A DNA stretch of 64,000 bases. Source: a gamma proteobacterium symbiont of Ctena orbiculata (GTDB taxonomy: Bacteria > Pseudomonadota > Gammaproteobacteria > Chromatiales > Chromatiaceae). Position numbers and translations under genes: made by a program. The notes under the pieces are model-generated. The model made no database searches, was not told where the DNA came from, and saw nothing but the letters and a program-made list of their open reading frames with translations. The stretch covers positions 124,001 to 188,000 of the forward strand of contig QBVD01000049.1 in the NCBI GenBank assembly GCA_003058525.1, read 5' to 3'. This document shows, piece after piece, positions 17,742-27,594 of the stretch (the first letter of the stretch is position 1; each line of letters opens with the position of its first letter).

Positions 17742-19471
17742 CATATCTACCTTCCAGACGATGGGAAAGCATGGGTTCGACAGGACTTGTGTTGATCACG
17801 CTGATCCTGTTGTCCGTTCATTGCCCTGCCACGGCCAATCCGTTTCCGGGCAACTCTCCTTGGCAAGGGATGCCGCCAGGGCAGTGGAACTTCGCCCCAC
17901 CCGATCGACGCCAATCCAACACGCCTACAACAAGTCAGCCGACCGCTACGGCCCAATCACCCTATGCGGGTTGGCCTGGCCGCCAATACCCCGGATATTC
18001 ACCACAGAACTACTATTCAACACCGACCCAGGCACCTCAGATTGAAACCAAGCTTTCGATACAGAGCCCCTATGTGCAACAGAACGTAATTCTCAAAATC
18101 AGTGTCATCAGCCAAAACAACCTGCGTACTGCAACGCCGCACATTCCATCGAGTGACCACTTCATCCTGCAGCAGCTTGAGGATCCTGTTACCTACTCCC
18201 GCACCCGTAATGGTAAAAGGCAGATCATAAACGATTTCTATTTCACCCTGACCCCGCTTAAGGCGGGCCTGTATCAGCTACCCAAACTGAGCATCACGGG
18301 AGAGGAGGAGCAACTAACCACATATAGCCGGGGCAACAGGCCATTCGATGTATCGATGAACAGCCCGCCACAGCTTGAAATTAGAGAGACCGACCCAGAC
18401 AGTACGCCATGGCTGCCCGTGGAACAGCTCGATCTGAAAATCAAATTGCCTGGCAAGCTCAAAGCTGCCGCCGGCAAGCCCTTCACCCTGGTAACCGAAA
18501 TCAATGCCGTGGGCATTGCTGGTGAACAACTCCCCAGCCTTGAACAACAGCTCAAATCCGATGCATTCCGTATCTACCGGGAACAGAGTCGGGTGGAGAC
18601 CAACCTGAACAAGAGTACCGATAAGCTCGTCAGCCGCCGCCTGGAGACTTTTACCCTGGTACCTCAATATGGTGGTGATCTGAAACTACCCCAGTTGAGC
18701 GTTAGCTGGTGGAATACACGAATACACGTTCCACAACGGGCCTCTATCCCCCTGCAGCCGATCGCTGTCAGCGGTACCCGTAAAGCAAACGGTTTTTTCA
18801 ACGTCGACGAAGAGAGTACCCTGTTTCCTGCAGGTACCTCCTCCGCATTCTGGATTCCTCTCTCTGTGGTGTTCGGTGTTATTTTCGGGTACTGGATGGC
18901 AATCTGGATCTCCCACCGCAGAAAGGGAGACACACAACATTCCCCATTGGCGCCATTGGTCGCATTTCTACAACGCCCGATGCAACAGATGGCACCGGCC
19001 TTTTCACCACTCAAGGCGAAGCTCCGCACCACTACCGCCGTCCTCAATCCCGCCGCCCATTGGCAACGCTGGCGTCGCAATTTGGTAGGCCTGCTGCCTC
19101 TATCGGTGCGTTTCTACTTTTGTGTCCGCTTCGTGGATGAAGAGACGGATCCGGAGGTGTGGGGCTACACCCTGAGGTTTCTCGCCAACAAACATCTCAG
19201 TCTGCCGCCTAATGTACCCTTCAGTGTCATTGGCAAGCATATCATCGACTTCCACCCCAAGGCACAGGAAGAGAAGATCCATACCCTCATACACGAGCTG
19301 GAACAGGCGATCTACGGTCACAGCAACCTTGATTTCGATCGCTGGAAAGAGGCCTTCAAACATGAAATTCGGCCCAGCATAAGATTATGGCCCCGCCGAT
19401 CCAGAGTAAAAAGCACACCCTCCGGAACCCTATTACCAAACCTCAATCCTGACAAGGCCACCAGTGGCTGA
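17738..19471 (+). CDS. BatD-like oxygen-tolerance protein
   Basis: A 577-residue product closing the Bat operon. GTG start at 17738 overlapping the previous stop. The N-terminal signal segment (STGLVLITLILLSVH, ATA cleavage region) is followed by a proline/glutamine-rich linker. Beta-sandwich repeats typical of BatD follow (IQSPYVQQNVILKISVIS, PLKAGLYQLPKLSITGEE, FTLVPQYGGDLKLPQLSVSW). A single membrane span lies at about 370-390 (WIPLSVVFGVIFGYWMAIW), and a cytoplasmic helical tail ends the protein. Most of it is therefore periplasmic. It may act with the VWA pair as a periplasmic sensor or scaffold. Oxygen tolerance is a historical name, not demonstrated here. Confidence 0.88.
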   Translation: MTYLPSRRWESMGSTGLVLITLILLSVHCPATANPFPGNSPWQGMPPGQWNFAPPDRRQSNTPTTSQPTATAQSPYAGWPGRQYPGYSPQNYYSTPTQAPQIETKLSIQSPYVQQNVILKISVISQNNLRTATPHIPSSDHFILQQLEDPVTYSRTRNGKRQIINDFYFTLTPLKAGLYQLPKLSITGEEEQLTTYSRGNRPFDVSMNSPPQLEIRETDPDSTPWLPVEQLDLKIKLPGKLKAAAGKPFTLVTEINAVGIAGEQLPSLEQQLKSDAFRIYREQSRVETNLNKSTDKLVSRRLETFTLVPQYGGDLKLPQLSVSWWNTRIHVPQRASIPLQPIAVSGTRKANGFFNVDEESTLFPAGTSSAFWIPLSVVFGVIFGYWMAIWISHRRKGDTQHSPLAPLVAFLQRPMQQMAPAFSPLKAKLRTTTAVLNPAAHWQRWRRNLVGLLPLSVRFYFCVRFVDEETDPEVWGYTLRFLANKHLSLPPNVPFSVIGKHIIDFHPKAQEEKIHTLIHELEQAIYGHSNLDFDRWKEAFKHEIRPSIRLWPRRSRVKSTPSGTLLPNLNPDKATSG

Positions 19472-19492
19472 TTCTTGACAGCGCTGTGACTT

Positions 19493-21763
19493 TTATTCAC
19501 GGGCCAACAGGGATACCAATTGGGTATGCCCCTGCTGTGCAGCCAGATCAGTGCTTGTTTCTCCATCGTGGCTGATCAGCGAAATATCAGCACCGTGGCG
19601 GATCAGAAGTCGTGCTATATCGATGTGGCCCTCGAGGGCGGCAAACATGAGAGGCGACCAGCCGTCATGGTTATTCCAATTAGGATCCACACCTTGATTC
19701 AGTAACAATTCTGCAACTTGTGTGTGTCCATTCCAGGCAGCCGCCATCAAGGGAGTATTTCCATCCAGATCGGCCAAATTCACTTTCGCCCCGCTTTTCA
19801 GCAGGGAGCTGACAATTTGATGATGACCTCTCACAGCAGCATAAAACAGGGCTGTCCACCCCTCCTGGCTCTGCTGGTTGATTTGTGGCGCCTTGCTGAT
19901 TAACAGATCAACGAGATCCAGGCGCCCCGCCCAGGCTGCCTTCATGAGGGCGGTTTCGCCACTACTGCTGACACTATCGACAGGGGCGCCTGCAAGCAGA
20001 AGCTGCAGGACTTCCTGTCGATCACCATTGTTAATTGCAGTTATCAAATCATCGCTTGTGGGCCGGTTGACAGCCTGTGATCCGATTCCGTGTATTGGTT
20101 TAGTTTCTGACATCTTTGTGGTTGTTTCTTCAAACGCTGCGATTGTTGACCTCTTTTCGATCGCTGTAACCGGCTTCTGAATCTGGGGAACGGCAAGGTA
20201 TACTTTGTCTTTCAATCGACTATTCGAGGCCGTTTCCGCCAGCGTCTCGTTAACCTGGAGGTCGATTATCGAGGATTCGGCTTCGGTCTGCTCTGACTGA
20301 ACCGGTTTCAGATGTGCCTGATCTGTGTGCGATCGTTCGTCTTCCGGGAGAGACACGGGGGTCGGCGTTGATGACAATTGTCTTTCAATCCTGCTGTCAG
20401 TTTCACTCATTAGCGGCTTTTCCAATGCCAGATCGAGTTGTGACACGGTGACGACCTTCTCGGCCCTTCTCTGTCGTATCGTTTCACCCTGGTTCGTCAA
20501 AGTGTGCTGATCCGCTTTATCCAGACTCGCTTTTTCGCTTACCCCTGATTGCTTATCGCTGTCGGACAGCATTGGGCCGGGACGATCGGCAGCAAGGGTC
20601 TGTTTATCGATCTGCTCGATGATTGATTCAGTCTCTTCTGGGGATTCGGCTTGAACAATATCGGTTAAGCCTGCCCCCTGTGTCGATTCGGAAGACAGAG
20701 ATGTCATATCATCTTCCACATCGACAGCCTGTGATCCAGATAGTGCAACCTGAGACGGCAGCCTGTTGGATTCCACCGGACTCTCTTGCAGCCAAAACAT
20801 CCATACACAGACTAAAATAATAACTGCCAGCAGACCATCCCTCAGCCATTCAATAACGGGATGGCGTTTCATCGAATGCCGAGGTATTACCGGCATGTCG
20901 GAATCCGTTGACTGAGGTAACGGCTCAGTCTCGGTACCGAACTGGATACTCGTATCTTCATCCAGCAATATGAACCTGGAAACCTCTTCGACGACTTCCC
21001 TGGTTACCTGCCGCTTGCTCAGATTTGCGGCGCAAAACAGGCATAGATCGCAAATATGATTAATGACCCGTGGAACACCTTCGGATAGCGCGAAGATCGA
21101 TTTCAACGCCTGACTGTCGAATAGGCCTGGGGCTTCGTGTCCGGCGATTTTCAGACAATGGGCAATCACGGCGCACATATCCTGATGATCGAATGGCTCC
21201 AGGGTAATGTGTTCACCCCAAGGAGGAGTAAAAAGCACGTGCTCCATATCACCGATCTTTTGCACCAGTTGTGGAAGTCCTGCCAAAATCAAGGTGCAGG
21301 AGACGCCCTGAATTCGGTTTGAGGCATGCCAATCAAGTAGTTCCTCCAGGGTATCGTCAGCGAGATGATCGGCCTCATCGAGAATTATGACAGGATGCAC
21401 ACCCTGACCTTCAAGTGCTGTCATTCGGTTCCTGATTTGCACGTTATATTCATCGGAGAGAGTACTCTTTAGCGGGACGCCAAATGCATCTCCAATCAAC
21501 ATCAGCAAATCGTCTGCGCGCAATTGTGGCTTATCGATGAACACCCATTGAATGTTACCCTCATCATGAACCAACAGGTGCTTCAGGAACGCCGTCTTAC
21601 CCGTACCTGGTGCACCGCTAAGCAATATCACAGGTGCCTGTTGCAGAATCGCAGAGTATATACGGTCACGGGATTGTCGCACCGGCAATGTCAGGTAATA
21701 AAATGCCGGATCGGGTGTAATATTGAACGGCCGCCGCCTCAATTTGAAGTATTCCTGGTACAT
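19493..21763 (-). CDS. ExeA/GspA-like ATPase fused to ankyrin repeats
   Basis: A 756-residue protein with unusual architecture. Residues 1-270 are an ExeA/GspA-type AAA ATPase: start MYQEYFKLRRRPFNITPDPAF, Walker A GAPGTGKT (50-57), Walker B VIILDEAD (125-132). A transmembrane helix follows at about 309-325. A long Ser/Thr/Glu-rich, apparently disordered stretch runs to about 570. The end holds six ankyrin units, the first and last incomplete (GETALMKAAWAGRLDLVDLL, GNTPLMAAAWNGHTQVAELL). ExeA normally carries a peptidoglycan-binding domain after its membrane helix; here ankyrins take that place. The topology puts the ATPase in the cytoplasm and the ankyrins in the periplasm. No type II secretion genes are adjacent; an OmpA-like lipoprotein gene lies immediately upstream. 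Confidence 0.9.
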   Translation of the reverse strand: MYQEYFKLRRRPFNITPDPAFYYLTLPVRQSRDRIYSAILQQAPVILLSGAPGTGKTAFLKHLLVHDEGNIQWVFIDKPQLRADDLLMLIGDAFGVPLKSTLSDEYNVQIRNRMTALEGQGVHPVIILDEADHLADDTLEELLDWHASNRIQGVSCTLILAGLPQLVQKIGDMEHVLFTPPWGEHITLEPFDHQDMCAVIAHCLKIAGHEAPGLFDSQALKSIFALSEGVPRVINHICDLCLFCAANLSKRQVTREVVEEVSRFILLDEDTSIQFGTETEPLPQSTDSDMPVIPRHSMKRHPVIEWLRDGLLAVIILVCVWMFWLQESPVESNRLPSQVALSGSQAVDVEDDMTSLSSESTQGAGLTDIVQAESPEETESIIEQIDKQTLAADRPGPMLSDSDKQSGVSEKASLDKADQHTLTNQGETIRQRRAEKVVTVSQLDLALEKPLMSETDSRIERQLSSTPTPVSLPEDERSHTDQAHLKPVQSEQTEAESSIIDLQVNETLAETASNSRLKDKVYLAVPQIQKPVTAIEKRSTIAAFEETTTKMSETKPIHGIGSQAVNRPTSDDLITAINNGDRQEVLQLLLAGAPVDSVSSSGETALMKAAWAGRLDLVDLLISKAPQINQQSQEGWTALFYAAVRGHHQIVSSLLKSGAKVNLADLDGNTPLMAAAWNGHTQVAELLLNQGVDPNWNNHDGWSPLMFAALEGHIDIARLLIRHGADISLISHDGETSTDLAAQQGHTQLVSLLARE

Positions 21764-21831
21764 TTGAAGCAGATCTACGACCTAGGAAATTGCCGAGTGA
21801 GAATTCATGTCCATGACACTCCGTATACGCT

Positions 21832-22332
21832 CTAGTTTTCGATAATGACTTCCACTCGCCTGTTTCGCTTGCGTCCTTGAGGGTTATCGGAACCGTCTGG
21901 ATTGGTATTGGGGACAATGGGTCTGCTTTTGCCAAACCAGGCAATCACAATTCGTTCTTTGAGTACACCGCTGAACACCAGCGCACGGGCCACACTTTGC
22001 GCACGGCGCTTTGAAAGCGCAAGATTGAAATCCTCTCCACCGATGGCGTCGGCATGGCCTTCTACAGCAATATTTCTCGGAGCATATTGGGTATGGTTTA
22101 TCACCTCTGCAATCTTATGCAACTTTGTCTTGGCTTCCGGTTTCAATCGATCACTGTTGTACTCGAAAAGCAATACTTCAGGGAAGATGATCTCCACACC
22201 CCGGTCGATTTGCTTAACCTCTACTTCGAATTCCTCAATTTCCTTTACCAAGATTTGGTTTTCCAGATTGGCACAACCAGACAGCAGAAATAGGCCGCAG
22301 AACAGAAAAACTGTTTTATTGCTCTTATTCAT
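21832..22332 (-). CDS. OmpA-family peptidoglycan-binding lipoprotein
   Basis: About 166 residues from the ATG at 22332 (MNKSNKTVFLFCGLFLLSGC). The signal peptide ends in a lipobox LLSGC, so it is an outer-membrane lipoprotein candidate. The C-terminal OmpA domain has the usual motifs: LFEYNSDRLKPEAKTKL, VEGHADAIGGEDFNLALSKR and GRKRNRRVEVII. It would tether the outer membrane to peptidoglycan. The frame extends nine codons upstream (22359), but those precede the signal peptide. It is 68 bp upstream of the ATPase-ankyrin gene on the same strand, so the two may act together at the cell wall. Confidence 0.9.
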   Translation of the reverse strand: MNKSNKTVFLFCGLFLLSGCANLENQILVKEIEEFEVEVKQIDRGVEIIFPEVLLFEYNSDRLKPEAKTKLHKIAEVINHTQYAPRNIAVEGHADAIGGEDFNLALSKRRAQSVARALVFSGVLKERIVIAWFGKSRPIVPNTNPDGSDNPQGRKRNRRVEVIIEN

Positions 22333-22359
22333 AGATAACCCTCTGGGGTTCACAGACAC

Positions 22360-22891
22360 GTCAGTAGCATAAACTGGCGACCGGACGACTCACTCCATGC
22401 CTCAATAATAGACTGAATAAAACTACATTATTAGCCGTTCCTCCTTACTTGGCCACAGAAGTCATCGCACAACAATTGAATCTTGAATTTTTGTAAATTA
22501 ATCAGCTCGGGCACTTGTCGTTCAGGCAAATATTTGTTGATGCCTAACTCGTGACATCTGATAGAAACACACATAAAACGGGGTTTAAGTCTGAGTTCCA
22601 TTGCAATATATGCCTTCCTCATACCCAGATACTCACAAACTCTCCATTCACCGAAAGCAACATAATAAGGTTTATGGTAAGTCCCCTTGATATTGACGGT
22701 TGATCAATGGATCTTAAAAAATGTAATTTTTCGTAAACACTGACAGCCAATAATACCCACAAGACAAAACACAATTGGCACTTCGAAACAATTACAGAGT
22801 TGGGTACCGCTCAGTACAGTAGTCACAATCTGCTGGCGACATAACACCGATAGACACTAAATCACTCCAAGGGCTGTATAATCAACCTGCT
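22360..22891. other. Intergenic region without a convincing gene
   Basis: Separates the divergent OmpA-like and YgiQ genes (532 bp). It contains a 63-codon open frame on the minus strand (22431-22622) with no recognisable motif, signal peptide or good ribosome-binding site, which I do not call. The part nearer ygiQ is AT-rich and presumably holds promoters. Confidence 0.5.
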
Positions 22892-25015
22892 ATGCCGCAG
22901 CCAAAAAACATCTTCTCTTATCGCCCCTACTGGGCCGCCCGTTTCGGCATCTCTCCGGTGCTACCCATGAGCAGGGCGGAAATGGATGATCTCGGCTGGG
23001 ACAGCTGCGACATCATCATCGTCACCGGCGACGCCTATGTGGATCATCCCAGCTTCGGGATGGCCCTGGTGGGGCGGCTGCTGGAGGCGCAGGGCTTTCG
23101 CGTCGGCATCATTGCCCAGCCCGACTGGCAGAATGGCGAAGCCTTCCGCAGACTAGGAAAGCCAAACCTCTTTTTCGGTATCACCGCCGGCAATATGGAC
23201 TCCATGGTCAATCGCTACACTGCCGATCGCCGTATCCGTAGCGATGATGCCTATACGCCCAATGGGGAAGCGGGCAAACGACCGGATCGTTCGGTAATCG
23301 TCTATGCACAACGTGCCCGGGAGGCATACAAAGGCGTACCTGTCGTTATCGGCGGTATCGAGGCAAGTCTGCGCCGGATAGCCCACTACGATTACTGGTC
23401 AGACAAGGTACGACGATCGATTCTGCCCGACTCAAAGGCCGATCTGCTGCTGTACGGCAATGCCGAGCGGGCCCTGGTCGAACTCGCACACCGTCTGGCG
23501 GCTGGTGAGGGGATCGATCAGATTCGGGATATTCGGGGCACTGCCTTCATGCACCGGGGTGCGGTGGATGGATGGATCGAGGTCGACTCCACTCAGCTTG
23601 ACGAACCCGGCATCAAAGCCGATCATCCCGACCCTTATCTGGCAGAACCCGAATGCGGCAAGGCTGTCAGGATCACACCCCATACCAGACCACGGCAACA
23701 CCCGCGTGAGCGTACCGTGATACGTCTCCCTTCTTACGATCAGGTTGTGCGGGATGAGGTCATCTACGCCCATGCCTCGCGGGTTTTCCATCTGGAGACC
23801 AATCCGGGCAATGCACGCGCCCTGACCCAACAGCATGGAAAGCGGGATGTCTGGCTCAATCCACCGCCGATCCCGCTCACCACAGAGGAGCTGGACAGGA
23901 TTTATGAACTCCCCTATACCCGCAAGCCCCATCCCAGCTACGGAGAAGCGCGCAACCCGGCCTGGGAGATGATCCGGCATTCCGTCAACATCATGCGTGG
24001 CTGTTTCGGGGGCTGTACCTTTTGCTCCATCACCGAACATGAGGGCCGGATTATTCAGAGCCGTTCGGAGGATTCGGTGGTGCGTGAAGTGGAGACCATC
24101 CGCGACCAAGTCCCCGGATTCACCGGCAACATCTCGGATCTCGGCGGACCGACCGCCAATATGTACCGTTTGGCCTGTCAGGACAAATCCATCGAGTCTG
24201 CCTGTCGGCGCCTCTCCTGTGTCTATCCCGATATCTGTGGCAATCTCGATACCAACCATCAACCACTGATCGATCTCTACCGGCGAAACCGCAAACTCCC
24301 GGGGGTCAAGCGTATCTTCATCGCCTCAGGACTCCGCTACGACCTGGCGATACGCTCTCCCGAATATATCCGCGAGCTGGTCACCCATCATGTGGGTGGA
24401 TATTTGAAAATCGCCCCGGAACATACCGAATCCTCTCCCTTGAGCATGATGATGAAACCGGGGATCGGGAGCTATGAGCGCTTCAAAAAACTGTTTGATA
24501 AATACTCAGCCCAGGCCGGCAAGGAGCAATACCTGATCCCCTACTTTATCGCTGCCCACCCCGGCAGCAGTGATCTAGACATGCTGAATCTTGCCCTATG
24601 GTTGAAAGCCAACAACTTCAGACCGGATCAGGTTCAAGCCTTTCTGCCCACACCCCTGGCAATCGCCTCAGCCATGTACTACACCGGTAAGAATCCACTG
24701 CGGAAGCTCTCGCGACACAGCGCAAACGTGAATGTGGTAAGGGGACTGAAACAGCGCCGGCTGCACAAGGCGTTTCTGCGTTATCACGACCCAAAAAACT
24801 GGCCTTTGATACGTGATGCCCTGACCCGCATGGGACGCAACGACCTGATCGGCAATGGTAAGCGGCATCTCGTCCCCAAATGGCAGCCAAAACCGGAACA
24901 TGGCGCATCGGAACCTAAGCGACAAAACCGGCCGGGGCACGCCAACCGGTCAATAGGCATGAAGGGCAAAAACAGAATTATCGGCCAAAGAAAGGCCCGA
25001 CAAAGACGCAATTGA
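22892..25015 (+). CDS. YgiQ-family radical SAM protein
   Basis: A 707-residue cytoplasmic protein of the YgiQ (UPF0313) family. The N-terminal B12-binding-like region ([40 protein letters not shown]) is followed by the radical SAM core. The cluster motif is [16 protein letters not shown] (CxxxCxxC). The C-terminal region continues past [17 protein letters not shown] to a basic tail. The family is widespread, but its substrate is not established. It stands alone, 240 bp upstream of the hsp20 gene. Confidence 0.93.
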   Translation: MPQPKNIFSYRPYWAARFGISPVLPMSRAEMDDLGWDSCDIIIVTGDAYVDHPSFGMALVGRLLEAQGFRVGIIAQPDWQNGEAFRRLGKPNLFFGITAGNMDSMVNRYTADRRIRSDDAYTPNGEAGKRPDRSVIVYAQRAREAYKGVPVVIGGIEASLRRIAHYDYWSDKVRRSILPDSKADLLLYGNAERALVELAHRLAAGEGIDQIRDIRGTAFMHRGAVDGWIEVDSTQLDEPGIKADHPDPYLAEPECGKAVRITPHTRPRQHPRERTVIRLPSYDQVVRDEVIYAHASRVFHLETNPGNARALTQQHGKRDVWLNPPPIPLTTEELDRIYELPYTRKPHPSYGEARNPAWEMIRHSVNIMRGCFGGCTFCSITEHEGRIIQSRSEDSVVREVETIRDQVPGFTGNISDLGGPTANMYRLACQDKSIESACRRLSCVYPDICGNLDTNHQPLIDLYRRNRKLPGVKRIFIASGLRYDLAIRSPEYIRELVTHHVGGYLKIAPEHTESSPLSMMMKPGIGSYERFKKLFDKYSAQAGKEQYLIPYFIAAHPGSSDLDMLNLALWLKANNFRPDQVQAFLPTPLAIASAMYYTGKNPLRKLSRHSANVNVVRGLKQRRLHKAFLRYHDPKNWPLIRDALTRMGRNDLIGNGKRHLVPKWQPKPEHGASEPKRQNRPGHANRSIGMKGKNRIIGQRKARQRRN

Positions 25016-25190
25016 AAACACTATAGCGTCAGGCCCATGTAGAGGTGTGCGGTAACAAGCAAGTAGTGTTCAGCAGCTGCCTCATCGCCATGACCCAGCT
25101 CCGCTACAGCGGGTTTCGATGTCATTTTTTTATATATTTTACAATATGTTAAATACATACTAACAGAGTAACAATTTACTCCATAACCGG

Positions 25191-25219
25191 CTTGAAAAAA
25201 GCGGCTGACAGGACCATAT
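25191..25219 (+). promoter_or_regulatory. Probable sigma-32 (heat-shock) promoter of hsp20
   Basis: CTTGAAA at 25191-25197 and GACCATAT at 25212-25219, separated by 14 nt, fit the RpoH consensus CTTGAAA-N11-16-CCCCATNT except for two bases of the -10 element. The start codon of the small heat-shock gene follows 38 bp downstream, behind a near-perfect Shine-Dalgarno TAAGGAGGT (25244-25252). Confidence 0.75.
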
Positions 25220-25257
25220 TCATAGTAGGGACGGGTAGTTTTTTAAGGAGGTAAATC

Positions 25258-25701
25258 ATGAACATCACACGTTATGACCCATGGCGCACAATGGAAGATT
25301 GGCGTCAGGAATTAGACCGTGCGTTCCACCCGCTCCTGCAACGAGATGACGATACCTCTCGCGTAGTAGGAGGCGATTGGGCACCTGCGGTTGATATCAA
25401 GGAAGAGGATAACAGGTATGTCATTCGAGCCGATATTCCGGGTGTTAAACCGGAGGATATCGAGGTCACCATGGAGAATGGTGTATTGACGATCCGCGGC
25501 GAGCGTAAGTTTGAAGAGACCGAAGAGCGAGAGAACTTCAGACGTATCGAACGCTCCCACGGTATCTTCTATCGTCGTTTCTCACTGCCGGATAACACCG
25601 ACGCAGAGGCTGTTGAGGCAAGTGGCAAGGATGGTGTGATCGAGGTCATCATCCCGAAAACCCAGGAAAAACAGCCAAAACGTATCGAGGTGACCCATTA
25701 A
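25258..25701 (+). CDS. Small heat-shock protein (Hsp20/alpha-crystallin)
   Basis: A 147-residue ATP-independent holdase. The short N-terminal arm (DPWRTMEDWRQELDRAF) is followed by the alpha-crystallin domain at about 38-140: PAVDIKEEDNRYVIRADIPG, NGVLTIRGERKFEETEE, HGIFYRRFSLPDNTD and GKDGVIEVIIPK. The C-terminal IxV-type motif is RIEVTH. The very strong ribosome-binding site and the sigma-32-like promoter suggest high, heat-inducible expression. It is monocistronic, with an intrinsic terminator at 25739. Confidence 0.95.
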   Translation: MNITRYDPWRTMEDWRQELDRAFHPLLQRDDDTSRVVGGDWAPAVDIKEEDNRYVIRADIPGVKPEDIEVTMENGVLTIRGERKFEETEERENFRRIERSHGIFYRRFSLPDNTDAEAVEASGKDGVIEVIIPKTQEKQPKRIEVTH

Positions 25702-25738
25702 GGCATTGAGTCTTTGTAAACGGCGCAGTTAATCTAAT

Positions 25739-25768
25739 ACCCTCTCTCAACAGAGAGGGTTTTTTATA
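25739..25768 (+). terminator. Intrinsic terminator of hsp20
   Basis: A perfect 8-bp stem ACCCTCTC / GAGAGGGT (25739-25746, 25753-25760) with a TCAACA loop, followed by TTTTTTAT. It lies 38 bp after the hsp20 stop codon. Confidence 0.9.
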
Positions 25769-25804
25769 GCCTGTAAAAAGTGCTATCCACGGATACGGTG
25801 GTTA

Positions 25805-25978
25805 CTAGGGCCTGTTAACACTAATCCAATGCACCCTTCGGGGCGCAAGGAGAGAAGTTTGGTTATTCCAAATGAATGACGAGCAACGCCGAGTGGCGCT
25901 TTTTCAGGCATACCCCAAGGGCACTTCCTTCGGGGCGCAACCCGAAGGGCGTATTGGATTAGTGTTAACAGGCCCTAG
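25805..25978. mobile_element. MITE-like element with 26-bp perfect terminal inverted repeats
   Basis: A 174-bp element whose ends 25805-25830 and 25953-25978 are perfect inverted copies over 26 bp, starting CTAGGGCCTGTTAACACTAA. It has no transposase. A short in-frame run inside it begins MNDEQRRVALFQAYPKG, but it has no real coding evidence. The outer TA or CTAG could be the target site of a Tc1/IS630-type transposase acting in trans. Shorter relatives with the same ends lie at 6560, 46279 and 58053. Confidence 0.8.
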
Positions 25979-25998
25979 GATGGTCAGGACGGCAAAGG

Positions 25999-26619
25999 TC
26001 AGAAGCTGAAGATCAAACCCAGATTGGTTTCGAACTGCGGAAAGGCATCACCCTCGATCTGCAGATTACAGCCGGGATCGCAGAACAGGCTCTCGTTGGA
26101 GTCGATCAGGGTACTGTAGCCGCGCATCTCGAAACGGATGCCAAGCCGCTCAGTGGGATACCATTTCAGGCCACCGCCTACACTGAGAGAGAAACGGGTT
26201 TCGTCATCATAACCCCTGTGAGAGGGATTCATGAAGGTCATCCCGAGGCCACCGGTGATATAGGGGGTGATCTTCTCCTCGTAATAGTCGAGGGAATAGA
26301 CATCCACCGTACCTCCCAGGTGTACATAATGGATATCCAGCCCGAAGGCGTTATCCGGGTCGGTGGTGTCGGCCAGCGACGAATCCTGGTGGCTGTAGAG
26401 AAATTCGTAACGGGTTGAATCGGAGGCAGCCCGACTGATGGTAAAACCCCAATCTGTGGTGTTATCGATATCCAGCCGGTTGTTGTGATTGTCGAGTTCA
26501 AAGGATCCGCCAAAGCGGTGTCCGGTGAAGGGTGTGAACTCAAGACCACTGGCGGCCAGCAGACTCGAAGGACTGGCGACCAACAGCAACCAAACTGTTA
26601 AAAATGAGACTCTGTACAT
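25999..26619 (-). CDS. Outer-membrane beta-barrel protein
   Basis: A 206-residue protein with a signal peptide (VSFLTVWLLLVASPSSLLAA). Amphipathic beta-strand alternation follows throughout, for example LEFTPFTGHRFGGSFELD, ITPYITGGLGMTFM and FSLSVGGGLKWYPTERLGIRF. It ends in a C-terminal Phe (NLGLIFSF) typical of barrel assembly substrates. This suggests an 8-strand OmpW/opacity-like barrel. Two cysteines near the end (CDPGC) could form a loop disulfide. The function is unknown. Confidence 0.85.
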   Translation of the reverse strand: MYRVSFLTVWLLLVASPSSLLAASGLEFTPFTGHRFGGSFELDNHNNRLDIDNTTDWGFTISRAASDSTRYEFLYSHQDSSLADTTDPDNAFGLDIHYVHLGGTVDVYSLDYYEEKITPYITGGLGMTFMNPSHRGYDDETRFSLSVGGGLKWYPTERLGIRFEMRGYSTLIDSNESLFCDPGCNLQIEGDAFPQFETNLGLIFSF

Positions 26620-26700
26620 GGTGACAAGATTAAGGTTAGACGTTTCACACAGATAATTATTGTTAAGAAACGTGAAAATTACCTGGTATCACATCACAAG

Positions 26701-27543
26701 TTAGCCGCCTGAAATCTTAAGTGCTTGTTTATAAAGAATATTTTTTTTGATGCCTGATACCCTGGATGCTAATGAGACGGCCTGTTTGAGAGGTAGTTCC
26801 GCCATCAGTGTGATCAGCATTTGCTCAATATCAACCTCAATACGCTCCCCGGCCCCGCCTGTGGCGCCCCTGATCAGGATGACAAATTCCCCTTTTTGCT
26901 GATCCCTATCCTGCTGCAGCTGCTCTAAAAGACTCTCCAGACTGCCCCTGAGAATGGTTTCATGCAGTTTGGTCAATTCCCGGGCAATGACCCCTTCCCT
27001 GACGGTTCCGAACACCTCGCACATAGCGGTGACTGAATCGACCACACGGTGACTCGATTCGTAAAACACCAGGGTGGAAACCTCGTCCGCAAAGGTTTGC
27101 AGCCAAGCGAGCCTTTGGCGGGTCTGCCGTGGTGGAAAACCGAGAAACATAAACCGGTCGGTGGGAAGACCGGAGGCCGAGAGTGCACAGATCAGCGCAC
27201 TTGCGCCCGGCACTGGAACAACACGACCACCTCGCTGTATCAGTTCCCTGACCAATGGGAAGCCGGGATCACTGATCAACGGTGTACCCGCATCGGAGAC
27301 CAGTGCAATCGACTGACCGGCATCGAGAATCTGTAACATCATCTCCAGCTTGGCGTGTTCATTGTATTGATGAAAGGCGCGTAGCGGCGTATTGATGCCG
27401 TAGTGCTTCAGCAACGGCCGCGTATGTCGTGTATCCTCTGCGGCAATGAAGTCGACTTGCTTGAGCGTTTCCAGCGCACGCTGTGAAATATCCTCAATAT
27501 TGCCGATTGGTGTGGCAACAACGTAAAGTACGCCCTTTGACAC
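26701..27543 (-). CDS. rsmI: 16S rRNA 2'-O-ribose C1402 methyltransferase RsmI
   Basis: SAM-dependent tetrapyrrole-methylase-fold enzyme that modifies C1402 of 16S rRNA. Motifs: GVLYVVATPIGNIEDIS, AEDTRHTRPLLKHYGI, ALVSDAGTPLISDPGF, VPVPGASALICALSASGLP, YESSHRVVD and ARELTKLHETI. I choose the GTG at 27543 (280 residues) because a GGAA site precedes it and the family starts at SKGVLYVVATPIGN. The longer frame to 27618 would run into the divergent lpoA start. The head-to-head pair with lpoA is a conserved gammaproteobacterial arrangement. Confidence 0.95.
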   Translation of the reverse strand: MSKGVLYVVATPIGNIEDISQRALETLKQVDFIAAEDTRHTRPLLKHYGINTPLRAFHQYNEHAKLEMMLQILDAGQSIALVSDAGTPLISDPGFPLVRELIQRGGRVVPVPGASALICALSASGLPTDRFMFLGFPPRQTRQRLAWLQTFADEVSTLVFYESSHRVVDSVTAMCEVFGTVREGVIARELTKLHETILRGSLESLLEQLQQDRDQQKGEFVILIRGATGGAGERIEVDIEQMLITLMAELPLKQAVSLASRVSGIKKNILYKQALKISGG

Positions 27544-27594
27544 AACTGTTCCTGATGTAGAATGGTCACACCATCCTGCCACAGATATCAAACC

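Noticed and set aside
22431-22622. 63-codon minus-strand open frame upstream of the OmpA-like gene
   Set aside because: No recognisable features or good start signal, so chance cannot be excluded.
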